NCBI RefSeq assembly: GCF_005771435.1
Contig: NZ_VANI01000009.1
Coordinates: forward strand, 274,703 to 338,702
Reading direction: 5' to 3'
DNA: 64,000 nt
DNA from: Microbulbifer harenosus
GTDB lineage: Bacteria; Pseudomonadota; Gammaproteobacteria; Pseudomonadales; Cellvibrionaceae
The number at the start of each line of letters is the position of its first letter. The stretch's first letter is position 1. A program made the position numbers and the translations under genes. The notes under the pieces were generated by a model that saw only the letters and a program-made list of their open reading frames with translations, did no database searches and was not told the DNA's origin. Positions 25,611 through 36,038 of this stretch are shown here, in pieces.

Positions 25611-28600
25611 TTAATCTTCCAGGTTCGGTCGCACCCAGCGCTCCAGCTCATCCACGCGCATGCCCTTGCGTTCGGCCAGGCTTTCCAACTGATCCCGCGA
25701 GATCTTGCCCACATTGAAGTACTTGGACTCCGGGTGGGCAAAGTACCAGCCGCTGACTGCCGCCGCCGGCATCATGGCGAAGCTGGAGGTCAGTTCGATG
25801 CCGGCATTTTCCTCTGCATTCAACAATCTGAACAGAGTGGCCTTTTCGGTGTGGTCGGGGCAGGCAGGGTAGCCTGGAGCAGGGCGGATACCGGAATACG
25901 CCTCTTTGATCAGCTCTTCATTGCTGAGTGTCTCATCCGGCTGGTAGCCCCAGTAATTCCGGCGCACTTCCCGGTGCAGGTACTCGGCGAGGGATTCCGC
26001 CAGGCGGTCCGCCAGCGCCTTCACCATGATTGAGCTGTAGTCGTCGTGCTTCGCTTCGTATTGTGCGGCGAGTTCATCCGCACCGATCCCGGTGGTAACG
26101 GCGAAGCCGCCCACGTAATCCGCCACACCGGAGCCAACCGGGGCAATAAAGTCCGCGAGTGAGCGGCACAAACCGTCACCGCCGCGCTTCTGTACCTGCT
26201 GGCGCATCTGGTGCAGGCGCGCGCGCTCCTCGGTACGGCTCTCGTCGGTGTAGACCACGATGTCGTCGCCGTCGGCGTTGGCCGGCCACAGGCCGAACAC
26301 CGCGCGGGCTTTGAGGCGTTTGTTGTCGATGATGTCCGCGAGCATGGTCTGGGCATTCTTGAACAGATCCGTGGCGGCTTCACCAACCACTTCGTCGTTC
26401 AGGATTGCCGGGTATTTACCGGCGAGATCCCAGGAGATGAAGAAGGGGGTCCAGTCGATGGTGTCCACCAGCTTTTCCAGCGGGAAATCGTCGAGTACGG
26501 TAAGGCCTGGCTTGTTCGGTACCTTGGGCTGGAAGTTGGCCCAGTCAAACTGCGGGCCCGCCTTCAGGGCGTCCGCATAGCTCAGGCGCGGGTCGTTGCG
26601 CTTGCGGTTGGCGGTGCGCTCGCGCACTTTCACGTACTCTTCCTGTACGCCTTTAACGAAGTTCGGACGCAGCTCGTCAGACAGCAGGTTGCTGGCTACC
26701 CCCACCGCGCGCGAGGCGTCGGCAACATACACCACCTGATTGCGTTTGAACTGGGGTTCGATCTTCACCGCGGTGTGCGCCTTGGAGGTGGTGGCGCCGC
26801 CGATCAGCAAGGGGATATCAAAGCCCTGGCGCTCCATTTCCGCGGCCACGTGCACCATTTCATCCAGCGACGGCGTGATCAGGCCGGAGAGGCCGATAAT
26901 GTCGCACTGTTTTTCTTTCGCGGTCTGCAGAATGGTTTCTGCCGGCACCATCACTCCGAGGTCGATCACCTCGAAGTTGTTACAGGCCAGCACCACACCC
27001 ACGATATTTTTGCCGATATCGTGCACATCACCCTTAACCGTGGCCATAAGGATGCGGCCGTTGGGTTTGCTGTCTGCGGTTTTCTCCGCCTCAATGTAGG
27101 GCTGCAGATAGGCCACGGCCTGTTTCATCACGCGCGCGGATTTCACCACCTGCGGCAGGAACATCTTGCCCTCGCCGAACAGGTCGCCGACTACGTTCAT
27201 GCCGTCCATCAGCGGGCCTTCGATCACGTCCAGCGGGCGTCTGGCCTGCTGGCGCGATTCCTCGGTGTCCTGCTCGATATAGTTGTTAATACCTTTTACC
27301 AGCGCGTGCTCCAAGCGCTTGTTCACCGGCCACTGGCGCCAGGCCAGGTCTTCCTTGCGCTCGGCTGCGGCGCCGTCACCGCGGTATTTTTCCGCGATAT
27401 CCAGCAGCGCTTCGGTGGCGTTGTCGTTGCGGTTCAGGATGACGTCTTCAACTTTATCCCGCAGTTCCGCGGGCAGCTCGTCGTAAACCTCCAGCATCCC
27501 GGCGTTAACGATACCCATATTCATGCCGGCCTTGATGGCGTAATACAGGAATACGGAGTGGATCGCCTCGCGCACCGGGTTGTTGCCGCGGAAGGAGAAC
27601 GACACGTTGGAAACACCACCGGAGACATTTGCACCCGGCAGGTTTTTGCGAATCCAGCGGGTGGCTTCAATAAAATCCACCGCGTAGTTGTTGTGCTCCT
27701 CGATCCCGGTGGCCACCGCGAAAATATTCGGGTCGAACACGATGTCTGTGGGGTTAAAACCCACCTTGTCCACGAGGATGTCGTAACTGCGTTTACAGAT
27801 CTCGATCTTGCGCTCGTAGGTGTCCGCCTGGCCGGTTTCGTCGAAGGCCATCACCACCACCGCGGCGCCGTAGCGCAGGCACAGGCGGGCTTTCTCGACA
27901 AATTCTTCCTCGCCTTCCTTCAGGCTGATGGAGTTGACGATAGGTTTGCCCTGGATGCACTGCAGACCCGCTTCGATTACCTCCCACTTGGAGGAGTCCA
28001 CCATGAACGGCACTTTGGAAATATCCGGCTCGGTGGCGCACAGGTTGAGGAAGCGGCGCATGGCGGCGACGGAATCCAGCATCGCCTCATCCATGTTGAA
28101 GTCGATCACCTGCGCACCGTCTTCCACCTGGGCAGCGGCGATCTGCAGCGCGGTATCGTAATCCTCGTCCATGATCAGACGCTTGAACCGCGCGGAGCCG
28201 GTGACGTTGCAGCGCTCGCCGACGTTCACAAACAGCGCGTTTTCGTCGGCCACATAGGGTTCGAGACCGGACAGGCGCAGAGCCGGCTTGATCTTCGGCA
28301 GTTTGCGCGGGGCAATGTCCACCACGGCGTCGGCAATGGCGCGGATGTGATCGGGAGTGGTGCCGCAGCAGCCCCCCAGAATATTGATGAAGCCGCTGCG
28401 CGCGAACTCCGCCACGATAGACGCGGTTTCCTCCGGCGTCTCGTCGTACTCGCCGAACTCGTTCGGCAATCCCGCATTGGGGTGGGCGGACACATATTCC
28501 GCACACACGCCGGACAGCGCCTCAACGTAGGGGCGCAGCTCGGTGGCGCCGAGGGCGCAATTCAGACCGACGGAAAGCGGCTTGGCGTGCGCCAGCGAGT

Positions 28601-29306
28601 AATAAAATGCTTCGGTCGTCTGGCCGGACAGGGTGCGGCCGGAGGCATCGGTGATGGTTCCGGAAATCATGATTGGCAATTCGAAGCCGAGCTGGTCGAA
28701 TACCTCGTGCACCGCATAAATCGCTGCCTTGGCGTTCAGGGTGTCGAAAATGGTCTCGATCAGGATGATGTCGGAACCGCCCTCAATCAGCGCATGAGTG
28801 GATTCGATGTAGTTTTTCACCAGCTCATCGAAGGTCACGTTGCGTGCACCCGGGTCGTTCACGTCCGGAGAAATGCTCGCCGTGCGCGATGTCGGTCCCA
28901 GTACCCCGGCCACATAGCGCGGTTTCTCCGGCGTAGAGAGAGCATCCGCCGCACGGCGCGCCACTTGCGCGGCAACCCGGTTCAGTTCCGGCACCAGGTC
29001 TTCCATATCGTAATCGGACTGGGACAGGCGGGTGGCGTTGAAGGTGTTGGTCTCAATGATGTCCGCACCGGCCTTGAGGTAGTCCCGGTGGATGCGCTCA
29101 ATCAGGTCTGGCTGGGTCAGCACCAGTAAATCGTTGTTGCCCTTGATGTCAGAGGGGTAGTCCGCAAAGCGCGCGCCCCGGTAGTCCGCTTCGCCCAGTT
29201 TCTCCCGCTGGATCATGGTGCCCATGGCGCCGTCCAGAATCAGGATGCGCTCGCCCAGGGCGGCGTAGAGCTGTTTCAGACGTTGATCGCGGGACTGCTG
29301 AGACAT
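25611..29306 (-). CDS. metH: Cobalamin-dependent methionine synthase
   Basis: 1231 residues, full length. Domains in order: homocysteine-binding barrel with Zn ligands (residues about 10-325, ending [15 protein letters not shown]), methyltetrahydrofolate/pterin-binding barrel (about 360-620, [28 protein letters not shown]), cobalamin-binding module (about 650-900) with [14 protein letters not shown] giving the axial histidine and [16 protein letters not shown], and the SAM-binding reactivation domain (about 920-1231, ending with [15 protein letters not shown]). It transfers methyl from 5-methyl-THF to homocysteine. No cobalamin or SAM riboswitch was recognised in the roughly 190 bases upstream. 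Divergent from the DJ-1-like gene. Confidence 0.97.
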   Translation of the reverse strand: MSQQSRDQRLKQLYAALGERILILDGAMGTMIQREKLGEADYRGARFADYPSDIKGNNDLLVLTQPDLIERIHRDYLKAGADIIETNTFNATRLSQSDYDMEDLVPELNRVAAQVARRAADALSTPEKPRYVAGVLGPTSRTASISPDVNDPGARNVTFDELVKNYIESTHALIEGGSDIILIETIFDTLNAKAAIYAVHEVFDQLGFELPIMISGTITDASGRTLSGQTTEAFYYSLAHAKPLSVGLNCALGATELRPYVEALSGVCAEYVSAHPNAGLPNEFGEYDETPEETASIVAEFARSGFINILGGCCGTTPDHIRAIADAVVDIAPRKLPKIKPALRLSGLEPYVADENALFVNVGERCNVTGSARFKRLIMDEDYDTALQIAAAQVEDGAQVIDFNMDEAMLDSVAAMRRFLNLCATEPDISKVPFMVDSSKWEVIEAGLQCIQGKPIVNSISLKEGEEEFVEKARLCLRYGAAVVVMAFDETGQADTYERKIEICKRSYDILVDKVGFNPTDIVFDPNIFAVATGIEEHNNYAVDFIEATRWIRKNLPGANVSGGVSNVSFSFRGNNPVREAIHSVFLYYAIKAGMNMGIVNAGMLEVYDELPAELRDKVEDVILNRNDNATEALLDIAEKYRGDGAAAERKEDLAWRQWPVNKRLEHALVKGINNYIEQDTEESRQQARRPLDVIEGPLMDGMNVVGDLFGEGKMFLPQVVKSARVMKQAVAYLQPYIEAEKTADSKPNGRILMATVKGDVHDIGKNIVGVVLACNNFEVIDLGVMVPAETILQTAKEKQCDIIGLSGLITPSLDEMVHVAAEMERQGFDIPLLIGGATTSKAHTAVKIEPQFKRNQVVYVADASRAVGVASNLLSDELRPNFVKGVQEEYVKVRERTANRKRNDPRLSYADALKAGPQFDWANFQPKVPNKPGLTVLDDFPLEKLVDTIDWTPFFISWDLAGKYPAILNDEVVGEAATDLFKNAQTMLADIIDNKRLKARAVFGLWPANADGDDIVVYTDESRTEERARLHQMRQQVQKRGGDGLCRSLADFIAPVGSGVADYVGGFAVTTGIGADELAAQYEAKHDDYSSIMVKALADRLAESLAEYLHREVRRNYWGYQPDETLSNEELIKEAYSGIRPAPGYPACPDHTEKATLFRLLNAEENAGIELTSSFAMMPAAAVSGWYFAHPESKYFNVGKISRDQLESLAERKGMRVDELERWVRPNLED

Positions 29307-29497
29307 GGATATTTCCTTAAAACGGGGACCAAAAGGGCGGCAATCTTAGCACAATTGCCGGTGTTCTTCGGCGCCGCAGCCACCGTTCAATACCGAGTAT
29401 GCATAACCTTGTAACCGACCGTTCTAGCGGAGCTTCTGGCGCGGCATTGTCGCTTTGCCACACTACACTCGCAGGAATGACGACAGGGGAGGAGCCC

Positions 29498-30184
29498 ATG
29501 AAGATCCTGATGATTCTGACATCCCACGATCAGCTGGGAGACACCGGCAAGAAAACCGGCTTCTGGCTGGAGGAGTTCGCTGCGCCGTACTACGTATTTG
29601 TGGATGCCGGGGCAGATGTGACCATTGCGTCCCCCAAGGGTGGACAGCCGCCTCTCGACCCCAAAAGTGACGCCCCGGATGCCCAGACCGCGGCGACCCG
29701 GCGCTTTCGCGACGATCCCATCGCCCAAGAGGCGCTCGCCAATACCCTGACCCTGAATGAGGTGGATTCGGACGAGTTCGATGCGCTGTTCTATCCGGGC
29801 GGCCACGGCCCACTGTGGGACCTGGCCGAGGACCAGCGTTCCGTGGTCATCATTCAGGGTTTCTACCGCGCGGGCAAACCGGTGGGCGCCGTGTGCCATG
29901 CCCCGGCGGTGTTTCGCCATACGGTGGATGAGCACGGCGAGCCATTGGTGCGCGGCAGGAAAATGACGGGGTTCAGCAACAGCGAAGAAGAGGGGGTGGA
30001 GCTGACCGACGTGGTACCGTTTTTGGTGGAAGATATGCTCATAGAACGGGGAGCAAACTATTCCAAAGGCGACGACTGGAAGAGTCACATCTGCACCGAT
30101 GGGCTCCTGATCACCGGTCAGAATCCAGCTTCTTCGGAAGGTACGGCCCGGGCCCTGCTGGGGGCGCTCTCACAGGTGCGCTGA
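29498..30184 (+). CDS. DJ-1/PfpI-family glyoxalase-like protein (Hsp31-related)
   Basis: 228 residues with the class I glutamine-amidotransferase-like fold. Nucleophile Cys133 lies in VGAVCHAPAVF, with Glu25/Glu26 in TGFWLEEFAAPYY and the GGHGPLWDL loop; this set matches the Hsp31/glutathione-independent glyoxalase branch that detoxifies methylglyoxal or repairs glycated molecules. Exact activity is unproven. The start ATG at 29498 has GGAGGAG just upstream (spacing slightly short). The frame extends upstream to 29399 without similarity. Divergent from metH. Confidence 0.87.
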   Translation: MKILMILTSHDQLGDTGKKTGFWLEEFAAPYYVFVDAGADVTIASPKGGQPPLDPKSDAPDAQTAATRRFRDDPIAQEALANTLTLNEVDSDEFDALFYPGGHGPLWDLAEDQRSVVIIQGFYRAGKPVGAVCHAPAVFRHTVDEHGEPLVRGRKMTGFSNSEEEGVELTDVVPFLVEDMLIERGANYSKGDDWKSHICTDGLLITGQNPASSEGTARALLGALSQVR

Positions 30185-30313
30185 ACCCACTTAAGGGGCG
30201 TATGCAGCGGTCTGGTTTAACTCGCGCGCAGATGGGCGTAGAATACCCGACTGCCGAGGTTGGTTATTCCCGTTCGGCGCCGTTTCAGGAAGTCCGGTTA
30301 TTTGAGAAGGTCT

Positions 30314-30916
30314 ATGTCAGCACAGCCGTCAGAATTGAACGTCACCATCACCGACTCCGCCCAGGAGTACCTGCGCGATCTGTTGGCCAAACAGGACTGC
30401 GAGGGCATCGCCATCCGTATGTTCGTATCCAACCCGGGAACGCCCAATGCGGAAACCTGTATTGCCTACAGCCGCCCCGGCGAAGAAAAAGAGGGTGATG
30501 TGGAAGTACAGCTGAATGGCTTCAAAGCCTATTTTGAAGGCCGCAGCGTGCCCTACCTGGACGAGGCCAGGGTAGATTACTCCTCCGATAAAATGGGTGG
30601 CCAGCTAACCATCCGCGCACCCAATTCGCGTATGCCCAAGGTTACCGACGATAGCCCGATCGAAGACCGTATCAACTACGTGCTCTACAGCGACGTAAAT
30701 CCAGGGCTCGCTTCACACGGCGGTCAGGTCAGTCTGGTGGAGGTTACTGAAGATATGTACGCGGTGCTGAAGTTCGGCGGCGGTTGCCAGGGCTGCGGTA
30801 TGGTCGACATGACACTGAAAGAGGGTGTAGAGAAAACCCTGAAAGAGAAAATTCCGGAGCTGGCTGGGGTGAAAGACATCACCGACCACACGGATAAATC
30901 ACAGGCCTACTACTGA
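30314..30916 (+). CDS. nfuA: Fe-S cluster carrier NfuA
   Basis: 200 residues: an N-terminal degenerate A-type (IscA-like) domain lacking the cysteines (residues about 8-105) and a C-terminal NifU-like domain with the cluster-binding CxxC, Cys158 and Cys161 in [11 protein letters not shown]. It carries 4Fe-4S clusters to apo-proteins, especially under oxidative or iron stress. The start ATG at 30314 follows GAGAAGG; eighteen in-frame codons upstream are unlikely. A strong terminator follows. Confidence 0.95.
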   Translation: MSAQPSELNVTITDSAQEYLRDLLAKQDCEGIAIRMFVSNPGTPNAETCIAYSRPGEEKEGDVEVQLNGFKAYFEGRSVPYLDEARVDYSSDKMGGQLTIRAPNSRMPKVTDDSPIEDRINYVLYSDVNPGLASHGGQVSLVEVTEDMYAVLKFGGGCQGCGMVDMTLKEGVEKTLKEKIPELAGVKDITDHTDKSQAYY

Positions 30917-30973
30917 TCTGGTCTGATTGCATCTGATTTCGCTCGCGCATTCACGGCGTTGACGTTGGTCGGA

Positions 30974-31012
30974 AACAAAAAAAGGCGAACTGTTCAGTTC
31001 GCCTTTTTTGTG
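30974..31012. terminator. Terminator between nfuA and GH114-like gene
   Basis: An A-run, an 8-bp stem (AGGCGAAC/GTTCGCCT) around TGTTCA and a T-run. Symmetrical, so it can stop both convergent transcripts. Confidence 0.92.
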
Positions 31013-31044
31013 TCCGGATGTTCCTTCTTGCGGAAGTCACCTGA

Positions 31045-32058
31045 TCAATTCTGGAAATGTTGGTAGGCATCCAGGCCCAGTAGGTAGGCCCCGTCAAAAC
31101 CAGCATTTGCAATTTTGTACAGATAAGAACCGCTGCTGCCGTAGATGATGTTCTGCCAGGTGGGAGTCCAGTAATTGACGTAATACCGGCCGCTTCCGGA
31201 AATCTCTTCTTTCAACCAGTTCGGCGGGTTGGATACCCAGTGGTTTTTCCAGTAGTAACGGTTGCTTTCCGCTTCGCCGATATTCACCGTTGCCAGCACC
31301 AGCCGCAATCCGCCATTGGCTTTTCGCTGTAACTGGCGAATCTGATCTGACGTAAATTCTTCTCCATTAAAAAAGAAATCCATCACAATCACGTCGTAAT
31401 CTGTCTCCGCGAGAGCGTCCACCAGCGCCTGGCGAGTTGAGTACAGAGTGGTATTGGTCAGAACAAGGAAGTTGCTCGCCTCGTCAAGTTCCAGGATATC
31501 GCGACGATTTACCTTGTAAGGTTCGTCGGGGTAGAGGGGGATATTGTCGAGTTCGCGGTGGTCGGCCACATACCCGAGGTAGTCGGCGTCATCGCTCAGT
31601 TGGTAGGCATTGTCGATTTTGTGTTCGCTCACTGCGAAGTCGGTTGCCAGGATTGTGGTATTGCCATTCTTCCGGGCCATGTCCAGATAGCTGCGCAGTT
31701 CGTTGCGACGGCCGTCGGTTGTGGGCTGGTCGATACCATCGTGGCCATAAAAGAGAGCGTCTTGTGCGAGGCCATCCAGATTGCGGATATACACACTGTC
31801 CGGAGTACCATTGGTGCGTTCATTTGCGCTTACCAGTGGCAAAGCGCCGTGCCCTACAACAATAAAGCCAGGTTTCAGTTCCCGGGCATATCCCCGTAGA
31901 CCAGCGACAAAGTCGCGCATCTCCTGAGGGTGATCGGTGTATCCTTTTTCAGGGTAAAAGTTGGGTACGCGCTCAAAATCACACGCGGTGAGGGATGCCG
32001 TAAGGCATATTGTAAATAAGACGGGTAACTGAAAAGCGGTTGAAAAAATCCGTTTCAC
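31045..32058 (-). CDS. GH114/TM1410-type putative glycoside hydrolase lipoprotein
   Basis: 337 residues. Signal peptide with lipobox (ASLTAC, Cys26), then a TIM-barrel of the MJ1477/TM1410 family related to GH114 endo-alpha-1,4-polygalactosaminidases: KPGFIVVGHGALPLV, DYDVIVMDFFFNGEEFTSDQ, LRLVLATVNIGEAESNRYYW and a final GFDGAYLLGLDAYQ. Members of this family act on galactosamine-containing exopolysaccharides or are uncharacterised. The preferred start is GTG at 32058 (GAGAG upstream); an in-frame ATG at 32139 would put a non-hydrophobic leader before the signal peptide. Monocistronic, convergent with nfuA. Confidence 0.75.
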   Translation of the reverse strand: MKRIFSTAFQLPVLFTICLTASLTACDFERVPNFYPEKGYTDHPQEMRDFVAGLRGYARELKPGFIVVGHGALPLVSANERTNGTPDSVYIRNLDGLAQDALFYGHDGIDQPTTDGRRNELRSYLDMARKNGNTTILATDFAVSEHKIDNAYQLSDDADYLGYVADHRELDNIPLYPDEPYKVNRRDILELDEASNFLVLTNTTLYSTRQALVDALAETDYDVIVMDFFFNGEEFTSDQIRQLQRKANGGLRLVLATVNIGEAESNRYYWKNHWVSNPPNWLKEEISGSGRYYVNYWTPTWQNIIYGSSGSYLYKIANAGFDGAYLLGLDAYQHFQN

Positions 32059-32275
32059 GTGGGTGCTCTCAAAACGATGCAACTTTGAGCGCGGACTATA
32101 ACAAGATTGGACGGCTCCCGTCAGGGTGGCACTGTCCATTTCTACGCTACTGACTGGTAGCGGTCATCACTTCCATCTGGATAAACTCACCAAACCCGGG
32201 ACCCACTCGGATACCCTATAGCGCAGGAGCGTCTTAGGGTATCCGCGTAAAAAATGCAGCGTGGCGGGAGAATCG

Positions 32276-33022
32276 TTACAAGACGAAGCCACCATCTATG
32301 TCCAGATAGGCGTTGCGCATTCCCACACTGGCATCGCTCAGCAGGTAGCTAATTGCTGCTGTCATGTCCTCGGGGGTCAATATTCTCCCCAGTGCCGTGT
32401 CCTGCATGGTTCCCGATAGTTCTGCGATTTGCTTTTCACTCATTCCAGCCTTGCGCTGGATTTCGGTTGCGGTCACACCTGGCCGTATCGAATTAATACG
32501 AATTCCCAGCCCTGCGAGTTCGAGATTGAGCACCCGTGCAGCGGCCTCAAAAGCGGCTTTGCTGGCACTGTATGAGGCGGCACCTGGGAAGGCTTTGTGT
32601 ACCACCAGCGATGATACGAATACGACACTCGCTGGGTTATTCAGGCAGGGCAATAGTGAGTGCAGAGTGAACAGCGGCGCCTTGAAGTTGACCGCCATCG
32701 TCTGATCAAAGTTAGTCTCGCTGAGGTCAGAGAAGTTCTGCGGCAGGAAGATGCCCGCATTCAGCACAATGCCATCATAAGCAAGGCCGTCACGCTGCAG
32801 GGCGGCAGCCATGGCGGTGATCTGCGCCATATCAGCACTGTCACACAGCTGAGTGGTAACTTCACCATCGCCAAGCTGGGCTATTTCTGCCGCGACATCC
32901 TGTAACTTCCCTGTGTCGCGTCCAGTGATGGTTAGATGATGGCCGGCAGAGGCCAGTTTCCGTGCGGTTGCCAGTCCAATACCCGCGGTCGCCCCGGTGA
33001 TCAAATAATGCTTCTGATTCAT
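32276..33022 (-). CDS. Short-chain dehydrogenase/reductase
   Basis: 248-residue classical SDR: NAD(P)-binding TGATAGIG at residues 9-16, NAG motif in IVLNAGIF, catalytic Ser in VVFVSSLVVH, and YSASK with the Tyr/Lys pair, ending with the typical YLDIDGGFVL. Substrate unknown. The ATG at 33022 (GAGCG upstream) starts right before the Rossmann strand; longer in-frame upstream sequence is unsupported. Divergent from a LysR regulator across 124 bases with an inverted repeat, so it is the likely regulatory target. Confidence 0.88.
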   Translation of the reverse strand: MNQKHYLITGATAGIGLATARKLASAGHHLTITGRDTGKLQDVAAEIAQLGDGEVTTQLCDSADMAQITAMAAALQRDGLAYDGIVLNAGIFLPQNFSDLSETNFDQTMAVNFKAPLFTLHSLLPCLNNPASVVFVSSLVVHKAFPGAASYSASKAAFEAAARVLNLELAGLGIRINSIRPGVTATEIQRKAGMSEKQIAELSGTMQDTALGRILTPEDMTAAISYLLSDASVGMRNAYLDIDGGFVL

Positions 33023-33094
33023 ACAACGCTCATTGCTTGTGATTGACGGTGACCACTCTAACTCCGACAATTCGCTCTGATTAGGGGCGTTCAA

Positions 33095-33111
33095 GGAAAC
33101 GGATTGTTTCC
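33095..33111. promoter_or_regulatory. Inverted repeat GGAAAC-N5-GTTTCC
   Basis: A perfect 6-bp dyad in the divergent SDR-LysR spacer, 36 bases ahead of the LysR start. Placement is typical of a LysR-type operator controlling both genes. Confidence 0.45.
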
Positions 33112-33146
33112 ATTTGGGAATCTTTTGAGTTGCGGAGATGTGAATA

Positions 33147-34094
33147 ATGGACGAGCCACTGCATTTGCAATTACCCAATCTGTATGTATTTCAGCAGGTT
33201 GCCAAGCGCGGCAGCTTCCAGGCGGCCGCGGATCACTTGCAGCTGTCTCGTTCAGCGGTCAGCAAAAAAGTGGCACAACTGGAAGGGCATCTCAGTCAGC
33301 GTCTGTTGCAACGCTCTACCCGAAAACTGCGACTGACGGAAATCGGAGAATCCCTGCTGAAAGCCACGGCAACCCTGGAACAGTTGGTATTTGATACGGA
33401 GCAATTGCGGCTGGACCAGCAGCAACAACCGTCGGGTTCGGTAAAAATCAGCAGTTCCACACTGATCACTCAGCGACTGTTGCTACCTATACTGCCTGCG
33501 CTGAAAACTGAGTTTCCGCGTATTACCCTGGACCTCAATATTGATGATCAGCAGGTTGACCTGATCGAGACCGGTGTGGATATCGCGGTGCGAATCGGGC
33601 ATTTGCCCGACTCTTCCCTGGTGGCGCGCCAGATTGGTGTAAAGACCTGGGGATATTTCGCGAGTCCGGCCTATTTGCGATTGCATGGTGAGCCAGTTGA
33701 TCCGTCCCAACTGCGGGATCACCAATGTTTGGTTTTTCGCAGCCAACAACTGAATGCAAACCATTGGCCATTTGTCGATCCCGAGGCACCAGCTGGCGCT
33801 ATTGAGTCATTACTGATTGAGCCGGCTGTTACGTCGGACAATGCCAGTGCACTGGTTGAAATGGCAACAATGGGATTGGGGATTATTCAGGTTGACCCAT
33901 TGATTATTGAGCGGGAACTTACGAGTGGCGCACTGGTGCCGGTTCTGCGTCGGTGGAGACATCCAGAGAGCGCTCCGATTCACTTGGTGTGCCTTGGGCG
34001 CAAGGCCCGTAATCGTTCAGTAGATGCGGTCTGGGAATTTCTGGGGGAGAGGCTGTCGCTGAGAGCGGTCGATACTGGTATCGATCAGTCCTAG
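33147..34094 (+). CDS. LysR-family transcriptional regulator
   Basis: 315 residues. The N-terminal helix-turn-helix (NLYVFQQVAKRGSFQAAADHLQLSRSAVSKKVAQLE) has the LysR signature, followed by a substrate-binding-like effector domain (GSVKISSSTLITQRLLLPIL, DIAVRIGHLPDSSLVARQIG, MATMGLGIIQVD) of the CrgA/DmlR-type subgroup. It likely controls the divergent SDR gene. The inducer is not predictable. Confidence 0.9.
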   Translation: MDEPLHLQLPNLYVFQQVAKRGSFQAAADHLQLSRSAVSKKVAQLEGHLSQRLLQRSTRKLRLTEIGESLLKATATLEQLVFDTEQLRLDQQQQPSGSVKISSSTLITQRLLLPILPALKTEFPRITLDLNIDDQQVDLIETGVDIAVRIGHLPDSSLVARQIGVKTWGYFASPAYLRLHGEPVDPSQLRDHQCLVFRSQQLNANHWPFVDPEAPAGAIESLLIEPAVTSDNASALVEMATMGLGIIQVDPLIIERELTSGALVPVLRRWRHPESAPIHLVCLGRKARNRSVDAVWEFLGERLSLRAVDTGIDQS

Positions 34095-34139
34095 CTGTAG
34101 TTTCTGAACTATTGAATGCAGAAAACGCGGCCGTAGCCG

Positions 34140-34173
34140 TAATGCCAGTCAGTTGGCTTAACTGACTGGCATT
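34140..34173. terminator. Hairpin between LysR gene and GH16 gene
   Basis: A 14-bp perfect stem (AATGCCAGTCAGTT/AACTGACTGGCATT) nested inside a weaker GCGGCC...GCCCGC pairing, followed by GCGTTTTT. A bidirectional terminator for two convergent genes is likely. Confidence 0.75.
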
Positions 34174-34215
34174 AGGGCATTGCCCGCGTTTTTCATTTTC
34201 CTGTGAGACGGAAAA

Positions 34216-35736
34216 TTACTGGTAAACTCGCACGTAATCCACATACATCCGCTGTGGGAATACGCTGCTGCTATCCGGGCTTCCCGGCCAGGTTCCCCCC
34301 ACCGCCACATTCAGCAGGATGAAGAACGGATGATCAAAGGCCCAAGGGCCATACTGCTCCACCTGGGCGCGAGAGGCGTTGTAGAAGTTGTTGCCGTCCA
34401 CGAACCAGCTGATGCCGTTGCTGTTCCACTCCACCGCATACACATGGTAGCCAGCGTCAACATTCTGCCCGACATTGTAGGTGCCCATGATCGGAGTGTT
34501 GCCGGAGTAACCGGGACCGTGAAGGGCGCCATGCGTGAGTGTCGGCTCGAATCCAACATGCTCCATGATGTCGATTTCCCCGGAGTTCGGCCAAGGGGTA
34601 CCGGTGCGGATATTACCTCCCAGCATCCAGAACGCCGGCCAGATACCCTGGGTTTGCGGCAGCTTTATACGGGCTTCGATGCGGCCGTACTGGAACTCCT
34701 TTTTCCCACCGGTGATCATCCGGGTCGACGTATATTGGCAGGCGCCGTACCAGCAGTTGCGGCCGTCTTCCCGGCGCGCCTCAATTACCAGCACATTACT
34801 GCCCGCCTGGGCGTCGTACTGAATAGAAGCGTTCTGGCCCGCGGTGTAGTACTGCAATTCGCTGTTACCCCAACCACCACCGCCGGTTTCAAAGGTCCAG
34901 TCAGCGGTGTTGATTGCATTGAACTCATCCGCCCATACCAGTCCATTGGTGGCTGCGGGGCTGACTACGATGGAGGTGATGTTATCGTTAAAGCCTTCGT
35001 TGTTGAGGCAACTATCGTCGCTGGTGACGGTTACCGATGCGCCGCTGAAGTTGTCGTTGGCATAGAGCGTTGCCTGGTAACCGGATGAAACGCGTATGGA
35101 TGATGCATCGTTATCCACGAATCTTAGCGCCTGCAGGCTTGCAAGATTGTAACTGCCGACCCCGAGTCCCGCAGACCAGCCAGTGTAATTGCAGTGTTGA
35201 TAAATGGTTGCAACACCACTGGCCGGAGTCGCGGGCACCACTTCAATCCAGTTCAGATTCCAGTCTCCGGTAGTGGCGTACACGCCGAGACTGTAAGTAC
35301 CCGCATCGATGTGGACTTGGTGGGAAATGGTCTGCCAGTTTTGCCAGCCGCCAGTATTCGGTACATTCAGGCTGCCGAGCACAATCGAACCACCATTCAG
35401 GTCGTTGGAAAGGGTTCCTCCAGTCGCACTGGCAACGCGAAAACGCACGATGTACTGCCCGCTGCTGGGAATGACCAGATTGTTGTATGCAAGCCATTCA
35501 CCGGCGACCACCCAGCCCACATTGTGGCCGCCGCCACTGTCGCTGGTGGCCTCGATATCCACGTCGTCCGCGCGGTAGGCGCCACCGGTATTGCCCGGGG
35601 TGGTATCGTAAAAGGCGCTATAGTCCTCGGCTTGGAACAGGGTCGCATTGGCCTGGGCAAACAGCAGCGTCGCGCACAGGCCGGCAAAAAGTGTGCAGAG
35701 GTTTCTGCAAAGATCCGGGTGTTTTCGTATTCTCAT
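34216..35736 (-). CDS. Secreted GH16 endo-beta-1,3-glucanase (laminarinase) with CBM6 and crystallin-like module
   Basis: 506 residues. Signal peptide ends near residue 32. Residues about 33-167 form a CBM6-type beta-glucan-binding module (FQAEDYSAF; WVVAGEWLAY; WNLNWIEV). Residues about 176-260 look like a beta/gamma-crystallin domain (IYQHCNYTGWSAGLGVGSYN, LYANDNFSGASVTVTSDDSC). Residues 266-506 are the GH16 catalytic domain with GEIDIMEHVG: nucleophile Glu387, acid/base Glu392 and Asp389 between them; WPAFWMLGG and the extra residue in EIDIME-type motif are characteristic of laminarinases. It hydrolyses beta-1,3-glucans outside the cell. Monocistronic. Confidence 0.92.
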   Translation of the reverse strand: MRIRKHPDLCRNLCTLFAGLCATLLFAQANATLFQAEDYSAFYDTTPGNTGGAYRADDVDIEATSDSGGGHNVGWVVAGEWLAYNNLVIPSSGQYIVRFRVASATGGTLSNDLNGGSIVLGSLNVPNTGGWQNWQTISHQVHIDAGTYSLGVYATTGDWNLNWIEVVPATPASGVATIYQHCNYTGWSAGLGVGSYNLASLQALRFVDNDASSIRVSSGYQATLYANDNFSGASVTVTSDDSCLNNEGFNDNITSIVVSPAATNGLVWADEFNAINTADWTFETGGGGWGNSELQYYTAGQNASIQYDAQAGSNVLVIEARREDGRNCWYGACQYTSTRMITGGKKEFQYGRIEARIKLPQTQGIWPAFWMLGGNIRTGTPWPNSGEIDIMEHVGFEPTLTHGALHGPGYSGNTPIMGTYNVGQNVDAGYHVYAVEWNSNGISWFVDGNNFYNASRAQVEQYGPWAFDHPFFILLNVAVGGTWPGSPDSSSVFPQRMYVDYVRVYQ

Positions 35737-36038
35737 TTTCGCCTTCTCATTTTTATTGCGAGGGATGGCCCGTCAGCTTTTTGTGTCGAACAAGACGGGT
35801 TCCCAAAATATCCGGGGAAAACGGTAAGGTGGCGTCCCAGTTCTGTCCAATTTGGAAAGTGGTACGGGAAAAAGCCGAAGTTTGGCGGCTATTTTTCTCG
35901 GAGATGGCAGGAGCGTTATGTTGACGGGGTTGCAGACCTGCATGACCAGTCTGCAAATGTCGGAAGCGAATTTGGTACCGGCGTGGCAGGTTGACTGTTT
36001 CGTGATCGACCTGCGCGCCCGGTTCGAAGAGCAGGGCG
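35737..36038. other. Intergenic region upstream of GH16 gene
   Basis: 302 bases between the GH16 start and the end of hrpB, on the same strand, so it should contain the GH16 promoter. I see no hairpin, repeat or convincing small gene here. Confidence 0.4.

Noticed and set aside
26211..29129. 972-codon open frame on the plus strand opposite metH
   Set aside because: It is a mirror of the GC-rich metH codons: composition is biased to His, Val, Gly and Arg with no domain, and metH is certain on the other strand.
29307..29497. Possible cobalamin or SAM riboswitch ahead of metH
   Set aside because: The spacer is only about 190 bases, shared with a divergent gene, and contains no recognisable B12-box or SAM-I pattern.
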